NCBI RefSeq assembly: GCF_016741935.1
Contig: NZ_JAERRG010000008.1
Location: 62,001-126,000, forward strand
Direction: 5' to 3'
From: Streptomyces endocoffeicus
GTDB lineage: Bacteria; Actinomycetota; Actinomycetes; Streptomycetales; Streptomycetaceae
DNA length: 64,000 nucleotides
Each line of letters starts with the position of its first letter. Within the stretch, counting starts at the first letter, position 1. The notes below the pieces were generated by a model, which worked only from the letters and a program-made list of their open reading frames with translations, ran no database searches and was not told the origin of the DNA. Of this stretch, positions 24,016 to 32,688 are shown piece after piece. Made by a program: the position numbers and the translations under genes.

Positions 24016-24846
24016 ATGCCCAGGTCGCCCCGCTCGCTCCTCATCGCCCCGGCGGTGCCGCTGGCCGCCGCGCTCGCGATAGTGCTCACCGCGCCCGCCC
24101 CGGCGACGGCCGACCGGGTGGTGATCGGCGGGCATCCGGCCCGTACGGTCGAGGCGCCCTGGGCGGTGGCCGTGGCCAGCCGTGAGCTCTTCGGCGAGAA
24201 GCGGTCGGGCCAGTTCTGCGGCGGGGCGGTGGTGGGCCCCACAACGGTCGTCACGGCGGCCCACTGTCTGAGCCGTGGGGTGCTCGGCAAGGACTGGCGC
24301 GAGGTACGGGACCTGAAGGTGATCATCGGCCGCAACGACCTGCGGAAGAAGGACGGGGTGGAGTACCCGCCGGCGCGGGTGTGGGTCAATCCGGCCTACG
24401 AGGGCGACAACCGGGCCGGGGACATCGCGGTGCTCACCCTGGGGGTCGCGGTGCCCGCGGCCTACTCCATCCGCATGGCGGGCACCGGCGACCAGGCGTA
24501 CCGGCCGGGTGAGCGGGCCGCGGTGTACGGCTGGGGCGATACGGAGGGCGATGGCACCTATGCCTCGTCGCTGCGCACCGCGACGGTCCGGGTGCTGGCC
24601 GACAGCGTCTGCAAGAGCGCCTATCCGGGCAACGCGGAGGGGGACTACGACCCGCGCTCCATGGTCTGCGCCGGGCTGCCGGACGGGGGCCGGGACGCCT
24701 GTCAGGGGGACAGCGGAGGGCCTCTGGTGGTCCGGGGGCAGCTGGTGGGCCTGGTGTCCTGGGGGAGTGGATGCGCCGTGGCGGGGCGGCCCGGCGTCTA
24801 CACGAGGATCTCCTCGGTGGCCGGCCTGGTGGCCGCCCATGACTGA
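24016..24846 (+). CDS. Secreted trypsin-like serine protease
   Basis: The 276-aa preprotein has a signal peptide (~1-32: MPRSPRSLLIAPAVPLAAALA, cleaved near ATA-DRV) and a mature S1 domain starting VVIGGHPA. The catalytic triad is visible: His in TAAHCLS, Asp in AGDIAVLTL, Ser in CQGDSGGPLV. The residue six before the Ser is Asp (GGRDACQGDSGG), which predicts trypsin-like Arg/Lys specificity. Four or more cysteines could form the usual disulfides. AGGAG at 24006-24010 supports the ATG. It sits between hrdB and parE, as in other Streptomyces. Confidence 0.93.
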   Translation: MPRSPRSLLIAPAVPLAAALAIVLTAPAPATADRVVIGGHPARTVEAPWAVAVASRELFGEKRSGQFCGGAVVGPTTVVTAAHCLSRGVLGKDWREVRDLKVIIGRNDLRKKDGVEYPPARVWVNPAYEGDNRAGDIAVLTLGVAVPAAYSIRMAGTGDQAYRPGERAAVYGWGDTEGDGTYASSLRTATVRVLADSVCKSAYPGNAEGDYDPRSMVCAGLPDGGRDACQGDSGGPLVVRGQLVGLVSWGSGCAVAGRPGVYTRISSVAGLVAAHD

Positions 24847-25059
24847 CGCGGAGGCCGAGGGCGCCTGTGGAAGGGCCTGGAAGGGGTCCTGGAGCGAGCT
24901 CCGCGGGGCCGTTGGGTCATGCCGAAGGACTGCCCCCGGGGCATGCCGGAAGTGCGGAAAGACCCACGGTACGAGCGTGGGCGGCCGCCCCGCTCAGGGG
25001 GCAGACCGCCCGGAATCCGGCCCTGGGCCGGCGTCGCTCGTCGTCGTGGGTATGAGGCG

Positions 25060-25290
25060 TCAGCGTTCGTCTTCGGACGCGGACGCCGGAACGGCCGTGA
25101 GTCGCTCGGTCTCGTCCTGTATTTCCGCGGCGATCTTCTTGAGTTCCGGCTCGAACTTGCGCCCGTGGTGGGCACAGAAGAGCAGTTCACCACCGCTGAT
25201 CAGCACGACGCGCAGGTACGCCTGGGCGCCGCAGCGATCGCAGCGGTCAGCGGCCGTCAACGGGCTCGCGGGGGTCAGAACAGTAGTCAC
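25060..25290 (-). CDS. Small zinc-ribbon-like protein, DUF7455
   Basis: This 76-aa protein, MTTVLTPASPLTAADRCDRCG..., contains CDRC (17-20) and CAHHGRKF (~39), a short Cys/His set able to bind one zinc ion. It ends in a helical EPELKKIAAEIQDETERL segment. The family is small, conserved in actinobacteria next to the parE/hrdB region, and of unknown function. It diverges from parE with a 441-bp gap. Confidence 0.85.
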   Translation of the reverse strand: MTTVLTPASPLTAADRCDRCGAQAYLRVVLISGGELLFCAHHGRKFEPELKKIAAEIQDETERLTAVPASASEDER

Positions 25291-25731
25291 GTCGCCTCTT
25301 CTCTAGCTCGACGAGCTGTCGTACCAGGGTCAACATCCAACCAGCCTGAAATCGTTCCCGCTCGTGGCTTTTTCCCAAAAGTTGCTTCTGAGTAGGCCGG
25401 ATGGTGACGTTTGGCGGCGAATGAGCCGTATTGCCTAGCTTTGATGCTTCGCGTCGATTGTCTGGTTTGCCCTCCCGGCCGGGTTGCCGGTTGTGAATGA
25501 GGACGTGCCCGGAGCCTAAATGGTTCATGCCTGAAAGGGAACGTGATCTGTGCGGCACCGCCGTGAGCTATCGAACGTACGAGCGAAACGGTGGCCGGTG
25601 CGACTAGCATGGACGTTTCAACGGGTGGCGGCACAAAGGCTCTATCAAGCCTCGGTACGCTCTGTCGGGCGACCGTGCCACCATCGTGCCCATAGCCGGG
25701 CCAACAAGAAATTCAGCGAGGAGCGAACCGC
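25291..25731. other. Divergent DUF7455/parE promoter region
   Basis: No supported gene. The region is AT-richer than its surroundings (25320-25560), in keeping with promoters for both genes. It carries an SOS-like element at 25571-25586. Confidence 0.6.
25571..25586. promoter_or_regulatory. SOS-box-like element upstream of parE
   Basis: TCGAACGTACGAGCGA matches TCGAAC-N4-GTTCGA at 10 of 12 positions, with a perfect left half. It lies 146 bp before the parE start. LexA control of parE would be new to me. Confidence 0.35.
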
Positions 25732-27855
25732 GTGACCGCCGACACGTCCGTGCCGTCCACTGCGCTGCTGACCGGAGCAGACCGGGGCGGCGGTAACTAC
25801 ACCGCGCGGCACCTTCTCGTCCTCGAGGGGCTCGAGGCGGTGCGCAAGCGCCCCGGCATGTATATCGGCTCCACCGACAGCCGTGGTCTCATGCACTGCC
25901 TCTGGGAGATCATCGACAACTCGGTGGACGAAGCCCTGGGCGGCTTCTGCGATCACATCGACGTGATCCTCCACGACGACGGATCCGTGGAGGTGCGGGA
26001 CAACGGCCGGGGGATCCCGGTGGACATCGAGCCCAAGACGGGGCTGTCCGGCGTCGAGCTCGTGATGACCAAGCTGCACGCCGGCGGAAAGTTCGGCGGC
26101 GGCGCGTACGCGGCCTCCGGCGGCCTGCACGGCGTCGGCGCCTCCGTGGTGAACGCGCTGTCCGCCCGCCTCGACGTGGAGGTGGACCTCGGCGGCAAGA
26201 CCCACGCGATCAGCTTCCGCCGCGGCGTCCCCGGGATCTTCACCGAATCCGGGCCGGACGCCCCGTTCGACCCGTCCAGCGGCCTCCTCAAGGGCAAGAG
26301 GGTTCCCAAGACCCGCACCGGCACCCGCACCCGTTACTGGGCGGACCGCCAGATTTTCCTCAAGGACGCCAAGCTCTCCGTGGAGACGCTGTACGCGCGC
26401 GCCCGGCAGACCGCGTTCCTGGTGCCGGGGCTCACCCTGGTGGTCCGGGACGAGCGGGGTCTGGAGGGGCAGGAGGGGCCGGTCGAGGAGACCTTCCGGT
26501 ACGACGGGGGGATCAGCGAGTTCTGCGAGTACCTCGCCCAGGACAAGGCCGTCTGCGATGTGCTGCGGCTGTCCGGGGAGGGCACCTTCAAGGAGACCGT
26601 GCCGGTCCTCGACGAGCGCGGCCACATGACCCCGTCCGAGGTCTCCCGCGAGCTGGGCGTCGACATCGCGCTGCGCTGGGGGACCGGCTACGACACGACG
26701 GTCAAGTCCTTCGTCAACATCATCGCCACCCCCAAGGGCGGCACTCATGTCTCCGGCTTCGAGCGCTCGATCGCCAAGACGGTGAACGAGGCGCTGCGCG
26801 CCACCAAGCTGCTGCGGGTCGCCGAGGACGACGTCGTCAAGGACGACGCCATGGAGGGCCTGACGGCGGTGGTGACCGTAAGGCTGGCGGAGCCGCAGTT
26901 CGAGGGCCAGACCAAGGAGGTGCTGGGCACCTCGGCGGCCTCCCGCATCGTGGCCAATGTGGTCGCCAAGGAACTCAAGGCGTTCCTGACCTCCTCCAAG
27001 CGGGACGACAAGCAGCAGGCCCGCGCCATCCTGGAGAAGGTCGTGGCCGCGGCCCGTACGCGCATCGCGGCCCGTCAGCACAAGGAGGCGCAGCGCCGTA
27101 AGACCGCGCTGGAGTCCTCCTCGCTGCCCGCGAAGCTGGCCGACTGCCGCAGCGACGACGTGGACCGCAGCGAGCTGTTCATCGTCGAGGGCGACTCTGC
27201 GCTCGGTACGGCCAAGCTCGCCCGGAACTCCGAGTTCCAGGCGCTGCTGCCGATCCGCGGCAAGATCCTCAACACCCAGAAGTCGTCCGTCTCGGACATG
27301 CTCAAGAACGCCGAGTGCGGCGCGATCATCCAGGTCATAGGGGCGGGTTCGGGCCGGACCTTCGACATCGACCAGGCGCGCTACGGCAAGGTGATCTTCC
27401 TCGCCGACGCCGATGTCGACGGCGCCCACATCCGCTGTCTGCTGCTGACCCTCTTCCAGCGCTATATGCGGCCGATGGTCGAGCAAGGGCGGGTCTTCTC
27501 GGCGGTGCCGCCGCTGCACCGGGTGGAGCTGGTGAACCCCAAGCGGGGGCAGAGCAAGTACCTCTACACCTACTCCGACCAGGAGCTCCAGGCGACGCTG
27601 CTGGACCTCCAGCGCCGGGAGGTCCGCTACAAGGACGGCATCCAGCGTTACAAGGGTCTCGGTGAGATGGACGCCGACCAGCTCGCGGAGACCACGATGG
27701 ACCCGCGCCACCGCACACTGCGGCGCATCAACATCAGCGACCTGGAGGCCGCCGAGCGCGCCTTCGACCTGCTCATGGGCAATGAGGTCGCGCCCCGTAA
27801 GGAGTTCATCACCAACTCGGCGGCGACCCTGGACCGGTCGCGCATCGACGTCTGA
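25732..27855 (+). CDS. parE: DNA topoisomerase IV subunit B (GyrB/ParE type)
   Basis: This is the ATPase subunit of the chromosome-decatenating topoisomerase. The 707-aa protein has a GHKL ATPase domain (WEIIDNSVDEALGG ~62, GRGIPVDI, GLHGVGASVVNALS ~130), a transducer domain, the Toprim motifs EGDSALGTAKLAR (~485) and DADVDGAHIRCLLL (~562), and the GyrB C-terminal end with YKGLGEMDADQL. It lacks the long insert of some GyrB proteins. The GTG start follows GAGGAGCGAACC. The partner parC lies 7 kb downstream on the other strand, and the order hrdB-protease-parE supports ParE rather than the gyrB near dnaA. Confidence 0.95.
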   Translation: MTADTSVPSTALLTGADRGGGNYTARHLLVLEGLEAVRKRPGMYIGSTDSRGLMHCLWEIIDNSVDEALGGFCDHIDVILHDDGSVEVRDNGRGIPVDIEPKTGLSGVELVMTKLHAGGKFGGGAYAASGGLHGVGASVVNALSARLDVEVDLGGKTHAISFRRGVPGIFTESGPDAPFDPSSGLLKGKRVPKTRTGTRTRYWADRQIFLKDAKLSVETLYARARQTAFLVPGLTLVVRDERGLEGQEGPVEETFRYDGGISEFCEYLAQDKAVCDVLRLSGEGTFKETVPVLDERGHMTPSEVSRELGVDIALRWGTGYDTTVKSFVNIIATPKGGTHVSGFERSIAKTVNEALRATKLLRVAEDDVVKDDAMEGLTAVVTVRLAEPQFEGQTKEVLGTSAASRIVANVVAKELKAFLTSSKRDDKQQARAILEKVVAAARTRIAARQHKEAQRRKTALESSSLPAKLADCRSDDVDRSELFIVEGDSALGTAKLARNSEFQALLPIRGKILNTQKSSVSDMLKNAECGAIIQVIGAGSGRTFDIDQARYGKVIFLADADVDGAHIRCLLLTLFQRYMRPMVEQGRVFSAVPPLHRVELVNPKRGQSKYLYTYSDQELQATLLDLQRREVRYKDGIQRYKGLGEMDADQLAETTMDPRHRTLRRINISDLEAAERAFDLLMGNEVAPRKEFITNSAATLDRSRIDV

Positions 27856-27880
27856 CGCCCGGCCCCTCGGCAGGGCCGGT

Positions 27881-27914
27881 CCGGCGGGGTCTCCCATCCG
27901 GGGGACCCCGCCGG
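27881..27914 (+). terminator. parE terminator
   Basis: An 11-bp perfect stem (CCGGCGGGGTC at 27881-27891 with GACCCCGCCGG at 27904-27914) has extra CCC/GGG pairing in the loop. It starts 26 bp after the parE stop. Confidence 0.8.
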
Positions 27915-28075
27915 CGTTTCCCCGTGCTGCCCGCTTTTGTCGTGCCGTTTCCGGGGCGTTCATCACCTGAGTCACCTGATGGGGTGAAGGTCCGGTATTG
28001 AAGGGCTCTGGATCTTTCTGATCTGCACATCCTTGGCCACGCGGCGAATGCCGCAGTGAACAAGGAGTGTTCGGG

Positions 28076-28528
28076 GTGGACATGCACAACGCGCGCGACA
28101 CGGGAGCGGCGCGGCTGGAGGACCCGTGGTACGACGCGCTCGCTTCCGGCTGGGGTGAGGCGGACGACACGGAGGGCGAACCCAGACGCGCGCGTCCGCC
28201 CGCCGCCCAGGCGGTCTACACGGAGGTGCACGGCAGCGCCGCCTTCCAGGAGGTGCGCCGGCGCTACTGCCGGTTCGTGTTCCCCGCGGCCGCCGCGTTC
28301 CTCATCTGGTACCTCGCGTATGTCGTCGCGGCCACCACCGCACCCCGGCTGATGGCCCGCCCGGTCGTGGGCACGCTCAATGTGGCGATGGTCGCGGGGC
28401 TCGCGCAGTTCGCCACCACCTTCCTGCTGACCTGGGCGTACGCCCGGCACGCACGGCTGCGCCGGGACCGGGTCGCGCTCGAACTCCGCTGGGTGACGCA
28501 GGAGATGATGCGGGGGCACGGGCGGTGA
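28076..28528 (+). CDS. DUF485 membrane protein, symporter partner
   Basis: The 150-aa protein has a hydrophilic N-terminal ~55 residues, then a DUF485 domain with two membrane helices (FPAAAAFLIWYLAYVVAA ~77-94 and VAMVAGLAQFATTFLLTWAY ~110-129). DUF485 genes usually precede acetate/solute symporters, as YjcH precedes ActP in E. coli. I chose the GTG at 28076, eight bases after AAGGAG; the ATG at 28082 is possible. Its stop overlaps the next start by four bases (GTGA), so translation is coupled. Confidence 0.88.
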   Translation: MDMHNARDTGAARLEDPWYDALASGWGEADDTEGEPRRARPPAAQAVYTEVHGSAAFQEVRRRYCRFVFPAAAAFLIWYLAYVVAATTAPRLMARPVVGTLNVAMVAGLAQFATTFLLTWAYARHARLRRDRVALELRWVTQEMMRGHGR

Positions 28529-30132
28529 CCGGCGATCAGCAGAGCCTGGCGCTGCTGCTCTTCGGCGTCTTCGTGGCGGCCACCTTGGCCATCACCACCT
28601 GGGCGGGGCGCCGGCGGCACGGCTCGCCGGAGGAGTTCTACGCGGGCGGGCGGCTGTTCTCCCCGATGGAGAACGGCTTCGCCATCGCCGGTGACTACAT
28701 GTCCGCCGCGTCCTTCCTCGGGATCTCCGGCCTGATCGCGCTCTTCGGCTACGACGGGGTGCTGTACTGCGTGGGCTTCTTCGTGGCCTGGCTGGTGGTC
28801 CTGCTGCTGGTGGCCGAACTGGTCCGCAACTGCGGCCGGTTCACCCTGGCCGATGTGCTGGCCGCCCGGATGCGGGAGCGCCGGGTCCGGATCGCCGCGG
28901 GCATCTCCTCGGTCACGGTCTGCGTGCTCTATCTCGTGGCCCAGATGGTCGGCGCGGGCAGTCTGGTCGCCCTGCTGCTCGGGGAGACGGGCGGCCGCGC
29001 CCGCGCCTGGACGGTGATCGGCGTGGGCACCCTGATGGTGGTCTTCGTGGCGCTCGGCGGGATGCGCGCCACGACCTGGATCCAGATCGTGAAGGCCGGG
29101 CTGCTGTTGGGCGGGGCGATCGCGCTGACCGCCCTGGTCCTCGTCCGCTTCCGCGGCGATCTCGACACCCTGCTCAGCACCGCGGCGCGCAACAGCGGCC
29201 ACGGCGTGGACTTCCTCGCCCCCGGGCTCAAGTACGGCGGCGACTGGACCGCCCGGCTGGACTTCGTGAGCCTCGGCCTCGCCCTGGTGCTGGGCACCGC
29301 CGGGCTGCCGCACATCCTGTCGCGCTTCTACACCGTGCCCACCGCCCGGGCCGCCCGCCGCTCGGTGATCTGGTCCATCTGGCTGATCGGCGGCTTCTAC
29401 CTGATGACGATCGTGCTCGGCTTCGGCGCGGCCGCCGTGCTGGGCACCGATGCCGTACGGACCTCCAACGCGGCCGGGAACACGGCCGTTCCGCTGCTCG
29501 CGCTCGACCTCGGCGGCGGCGCCGGATCGACCGGGGGCACGGTGCTGTTCGCGGTCGTCGCCGCGATCGCCTTCGCCACCATCCTGGCCGTCGTCGCCGG
29601 GCTCACCCTCGCCTCCTCGGCCTCCGTCGCCCATGACCTCTACTCCTCGCTGAGCAGGCGGGTAGGCCGCACCCCGCGTGGCGAGGTGGTGGTCGCGCGG
29701 ATCGCCGCGGTGGGGATCGGGGCGGCCGCGATCGGTCTGGGGCTGCTCGCCGAGGACCTCAATGTGGCGTTCCTGGTGGGGCTCGCGTTCGCCGCCGCCG
29801 CGTCGGCGAACCTTCCGGTGCTGCTGTACTCGCTGTTCTGGCGGCGGTTCACCGCGCGCGGCGCGGTCTGGTCGGTCTACGGGGGGCTGCTTCCGGCGGT
29901 GGTGCTGGTGGTGCTGTCCCCGGTGGTCTCCGGCGGCCCGGACGCGATCTTCTCCGGGGTGGACTTCCACCTCTTCCCGCTCCAGAACCCGGGGCTGGTC
30001 TCGGTGCCCCTCGGGTTCCTCGCGGGCTGGTTCGGGACGGTCACCTCACCGGCCCCGGCGGACGTGCCCGGCCATGCCGCCCAGCACGCCGAGACGGAGG
30101 TGCGGGCCCTCACCGGGGCGGGAGCGGCCTGA
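28525..30132 (+). CDS. Sodium/solute symporter (SSS family, ActP/MctP-like)
   Basis: The 535-aa protein has about 13 hydrophobic segments and the SSS signature region (YAGGRLFSPMENGFAIAGDYMSAASFLG, residues ~33-60, given here only as position), plus TAGLPHILSRFYTVPTAR near residue 265. This family couples sodium or protons to uptake of acetate, pyruvate or short monocarboxylates. The GTG start overlaps the DUF485 stop. The neighbouring convergent two-component system of CitAB/DcuSR type is a plausible controller, suggesting an organic-acid substrate. The substrate itself cannot be read from sequence. Confidence 0.92.
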   Translation: MTGDQQSLALLLFGVFVAATLAITTWAGRRRHGSPEEFYAGGRLFSPMENGFAIAGDYMSAASFLGISGLIALFGYDGVLYCVGFFVAWLVVLLLVAELVRNCGRFTLADVLAARMRERRVRIAAGISSVTVCVLYLVAQMVGAGSLVALLLGETGGRARAWTVIGVGTLMVVFVALGGMRATTWIQIVKAGLLLGGAIALTALVLVRFRGDLDTLLSTAARNSGHGVDFLAPGLKYGGDWTARLDFVSLGLALVLGTAGLPHILSRFYTVPTARAARRSVIWSIWLIGGFYLMTIVLGFGAAAVLGTDAVRTSNAAGNTAVPLLALDLGGGAGSTGGTVLFAVVAAIAFATILAVVAGLTLASSASVAHDLYSSLSRRVGRTPRGEVVVARIAAVGIGAAAIGLGLLAEDLNVAFLVGLAFAAAASANLPVLLYSLFWRRFTARGAVWSVYGGLLPAVVLVVLSPVVSGGPDAIFSGVDFHLFPLQNPGLVSVPLGFLAGWFGTVTSPAPADVPGHAAQHAETEVRALTGAGAA

Positions 30133-30145
30133 GGCGGGGGAGGGC

Positions 30146-30856
30146 TCAGACCCAGTCGTAGCGGTGCTCGGGGCGGCCGGTCTCGCCGTATTTGAGGCTG
30201 AGCCGCACCCGGCCCGTGCGCTCCAGCAGCTTCAGATAGCGCTGTGCGGTCTGTCTGCTGAGCGAGGAGCGCTCGGCCACCTCCTGCGCCGACAGCGGGC
30301 CCTCCGCGCCCCGCAACACCTCCCGTACGAGATCGGCGGTGAGCGCCGAATGGCCCTTGGGCAGCTCCGCGGGGCCGGCCGAGGCGCCGCCCAGGGCGCC
30401 GAAGATCCGGTCCACCTGGTCCTGCCCGGCCTCGCCGTCGCCCTCCAGGGCGCGGCGCAGCGCCGCGTACCCCTCCAGCTTGGCGCGCAGCCCTGCGAAG
30501 GTGAACGGCTTGACCAGGTACTGCAGCGCGCCATGGCGCATCGCCGCCTGGACGGTCGTGATGTCGCGGGCCGCGGTCACCATGATGATGTCGGTGTGGT
30601 GGCCGAGCTGCCGCAGCCGCCGCACCAGCGACAGCCCCGTCTCGTCCGGCAGATAGTGGTCGAGCAGCACCAGGTCGACGTGGGCGCCCTGGGGGTCCTC
30701 CAGGAAGGCCAGCGCCTCGGCGGCGGTGTGCGCCTGCCCGGCGACGCGGAATCCGGCCACCTTGCCGACGTACGCGGCGTTGACCCGGGCCACCCGGACG
30801 TCGTCGTCCACGACCAGCACCTCCAGGGGCCCGCCCGGTCCGGTTCCAAGGGTCAT
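30146..30856 (-). CDS. Response regulator of CitB/DcuR type
   Basis: The 236-aa protein has a receiver domain (~10-125; phosphoacceptor Asp in LVLLDHYLPDETG, conserved Lys in YLVKPFTF) and a C-terminal helix-turn-helix (~180-225: LSAQEVAERSSLSRQTAQRYLKLLE split about the turn) as in DcuR and CitB. It overlaps the sensor kinase gene by four bases, so the two are co-translated. It converges on the symporter gene with only 13 bp between stops. Confidence 0.92.
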   Translation of the reverse strand: MTLGTGPGGPLEVLVVDDDVRVARVNAAYVGKVAGFRVAGQAHTAAEALAFLEDPQGAHVDLVLLDHYLPDETGLSLVRRLRQLGHHTDIIMVTAARDITTVQAAMRHGALQYLVKPFTFAGLRAKLEGYAALRRALEGDGEAGQDQVDRIFGALGGASAGPAELPKGHSALTADLVREVLRGAEGPLSAQEVAERSSLSRQTAQRYLKLLERTGRVRLSLKYGETGRPEHRYDWV

Positions 30857-32523
30857 CGTGGCTCTCCTGTCGCGGTCAGCGGGGCCCCGGCCGGCTGTTC
30901 GGCCAGCGCCTCGGGGAGGACGACGGTGAACTCCGCGCCCCCGCCCTCACGGTCGGACACGCGGACGCTGCCGCCCTGGCGTTCGGCGAGACGGCGGACC
31001 AGCGCGAGCCCTATGCCGCGCTTGCCGTGCGCGGGCGGCTCCTTGGTCGACCAGCCCTCGGTGAAGACCACGTCGCGCCGGTCGGCGGGGATCCCGGGTC
31101 CGGTGTCGGAGACCCGCAGCAGCACCGTACGGTCGTCGGCGCACAGCGCCACCTCGACCCGCGGCTCCGGCGAACCGACCGCCGCGTCCAGGGCGTTGTC
31201 GATGAGATTGCCGACGATCGTCACCACCCCCGGTGGGTCCACCAGCCGGTTGGGCAGCAGGCTGTCCTCGGCGACGGACAGCGAGACGCCGCGTTCGGTG
31301 GCGACCGTGGCCTTGCCGACCAGCAGGGAGGCCAGCAGCGGATCGTGCACCCGCTCGGTGACCTGCTCGGCGGTGGCCCGGTGCACCCCGATCGCCTCGG
31401 TGATGAACTCCATCGCCTCGTCGTGCAGTTCGAGTTCGATCAGGCCGAGGAGGGTGTGCATATGGTTGGCGTGCTCATGGTCCTGGGCCCGCAGGGCGTC
31501 GATCAGGCCCCGGGTGCCGTCCAGCTCGCGGCCCAGCCGCTCCAGCTCGGTGCGGTCACGCAGGGTGACCACCGCACCGCCGTCGTCCGTGGGCATCCGG
31601 TTGGCGACCAGCACCCGGCCGCCGCTGACGGTCAGCAGATCGGCGCCGGTGACCCGCCCGGACAGCACATCCGTCGTACGGCCCGGGGACAGCACTGCCT
31701 CCAGGGACTGCCCGGTGTCCTCGGGGCGCAGATCCAGCAGCCGCTGCGCCTCGTCGTTGATCAGCCGGATGCGGCCGTGGGCGTCGAGGGCGACGACGCC
31801 TTCCCGGATGCCGTGCAGCATCGCCTCGCGCTCGGCGAGCAGTGCCGAGATATCGGAGAACGCCAGGTCATGGGTGCGCCGCTGGAGCCGGCGGGAGACC
31901 ACATACGCGGCCAGGGCGCCGACCGCGAGCGCTCCGCCCGCGTAGGCGAGCATCTCCGGGACCGCGGCGACGAGCCGGGCACGCACGCTCTCGTAGGAGA
32001 TGCCCACGGAGACGGCGCCCACGATATGGCCGTCCCCGGCGCGCAGGGGGACCTTGCCGCGGGCCGACCGGCCGAGGGTGCCGTCGTCGATCTCCATGAC
32101 CTCCCGGCCCTCGAGGGCGTCGGTGGGGTCGGTGGAGACATGCTTCCCTATCTCGTCCGGGGAGGTGTGGGACCAGCGCACCCCGCGCCGGTCCATGATC
32201 ACGACATATTCGGCGCCGGTCGCCCGGCGGATGCGCTCCGCCTCGGTCTGCACCGGCCCGCCGGGGGCGGGCCGGGTGTGCTGGAGCGCCTCGGCCATCC
32301 GGGGCTCGGCGGCCGTGGTCTGGGCGATGGCGAGGGCGCGGCGCATGGCCTGGTCGTCGAGGTGGTCGCTGAGCGGCGCGAGGAAGAGGCCGGTCGCGAG
32401 CACGGTGACACCCGTGGCGATGGCCAGCTGCATCAGCAGGACCTGGGAGAAGACGCGTCGGGGCCAGCCGATGCGCCACCTTGTGGCCGTGGCTGCCGGC
32501 CCCGGCGGTATCGCGGCGCTCAT
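30853..32523 (-). CDS. Sensor histidine kinase of CitA/DcuS type
   Basis: The 556-aa protein has a first membrane helix (~28-50), a periplasmic-type PAS/Cache domain (~60-180) with VIMDRRGVRWSHTSPDEIGK, very like the citrate- and C4-dicarboxylate-binding sites of CitA and DcuS, a second helix (~185-205), a cytoplasmic PAS domain (~220-320), and a kinase core with the phosphoacceptor His in DHEHANHMHTLLGLIELELH. The ATP site follows (NLIDNALDAAV, GPGIP, GIGLALVRRLAERQGG). Di- or tricarboxylates are the likely signal. TACCCT lies 8 bases before the ATG (complement of 32532-32537), suggesting a leaderless transcript. Confidence 0.92.
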   Translation of the reverse strand: MSAAIPPGPAATATRWRIGWPRRVFSQVLLMQLAIATGVTVLATGLFLAPLSDHLDDQAMRRALAIAQTTAAEPRMAEALQHTRPAPGGPVQTEAERIRRATGAEYVVIMDRRGVRWSHTSPDEIGKHVSTDPTDALEGREVMEIDDGTLGRSARGKVPLRAGDGHIVGAVSVGISYESVRARLVAAVPEMLAYAGGALAVGALAAYVVSRRLQRRTHDLAFSDISALLAEREAMLHGIREGVVALDAHGRIRLINDEAQRLLDLRPEDTGQSLEAVLSPGRTTDVLSGRVTGADLLTVSGGRVLVANRMPTDDGGAVVTLRDRTELERLGRELDGTRGLIDALRAQDHEHANHMHTLLGLIELELHDEAMEFITEAIGVHRATAEQVTERVHDPLLASLLVGKATVATERGVSLSVAEDSLLPNRLVDPPGVVTIVGNLIDNALDAAVGSPEPRVEVALCADDRTVLLRVSDTGPGIPADRRDVVFTEGWSTKEPPAHGKRGIGLALVRRLAERQGGSVRVSDREGGGAEFTVVLPEALAEQPAGAPLTATGEPR

Positions 32524-32600
32524 GGCAACGAAGGGTAACCAAGGACGGGTGGGAGGGACCGGGGCAGGACCCGGGGAGGGGGCCGGGAGCGGCGGTCTCC

Positions 32601-32680
32601 CGGGTGCTACGGGGGCGGGCGCGGGGTTACGGGAGCGGGAGCGGGGTTACGGGAGCGGGAGCGGGCTTACGGGAGCGGGC
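32601..32680 (+). repeat. 20-bp minisatellite, 4 copies
   Basis: Three near-identical 20-bp units (32621-32680) with core GGGTTACGGGAGCGGG are preceded by one diverged unit (32601-32620). The array lies between the kinase start and the 3' end of the sucrase/ferredoxin-like gene. Confidence 0.9.
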
Positions 32681-32688
32681 CCTGGGCG

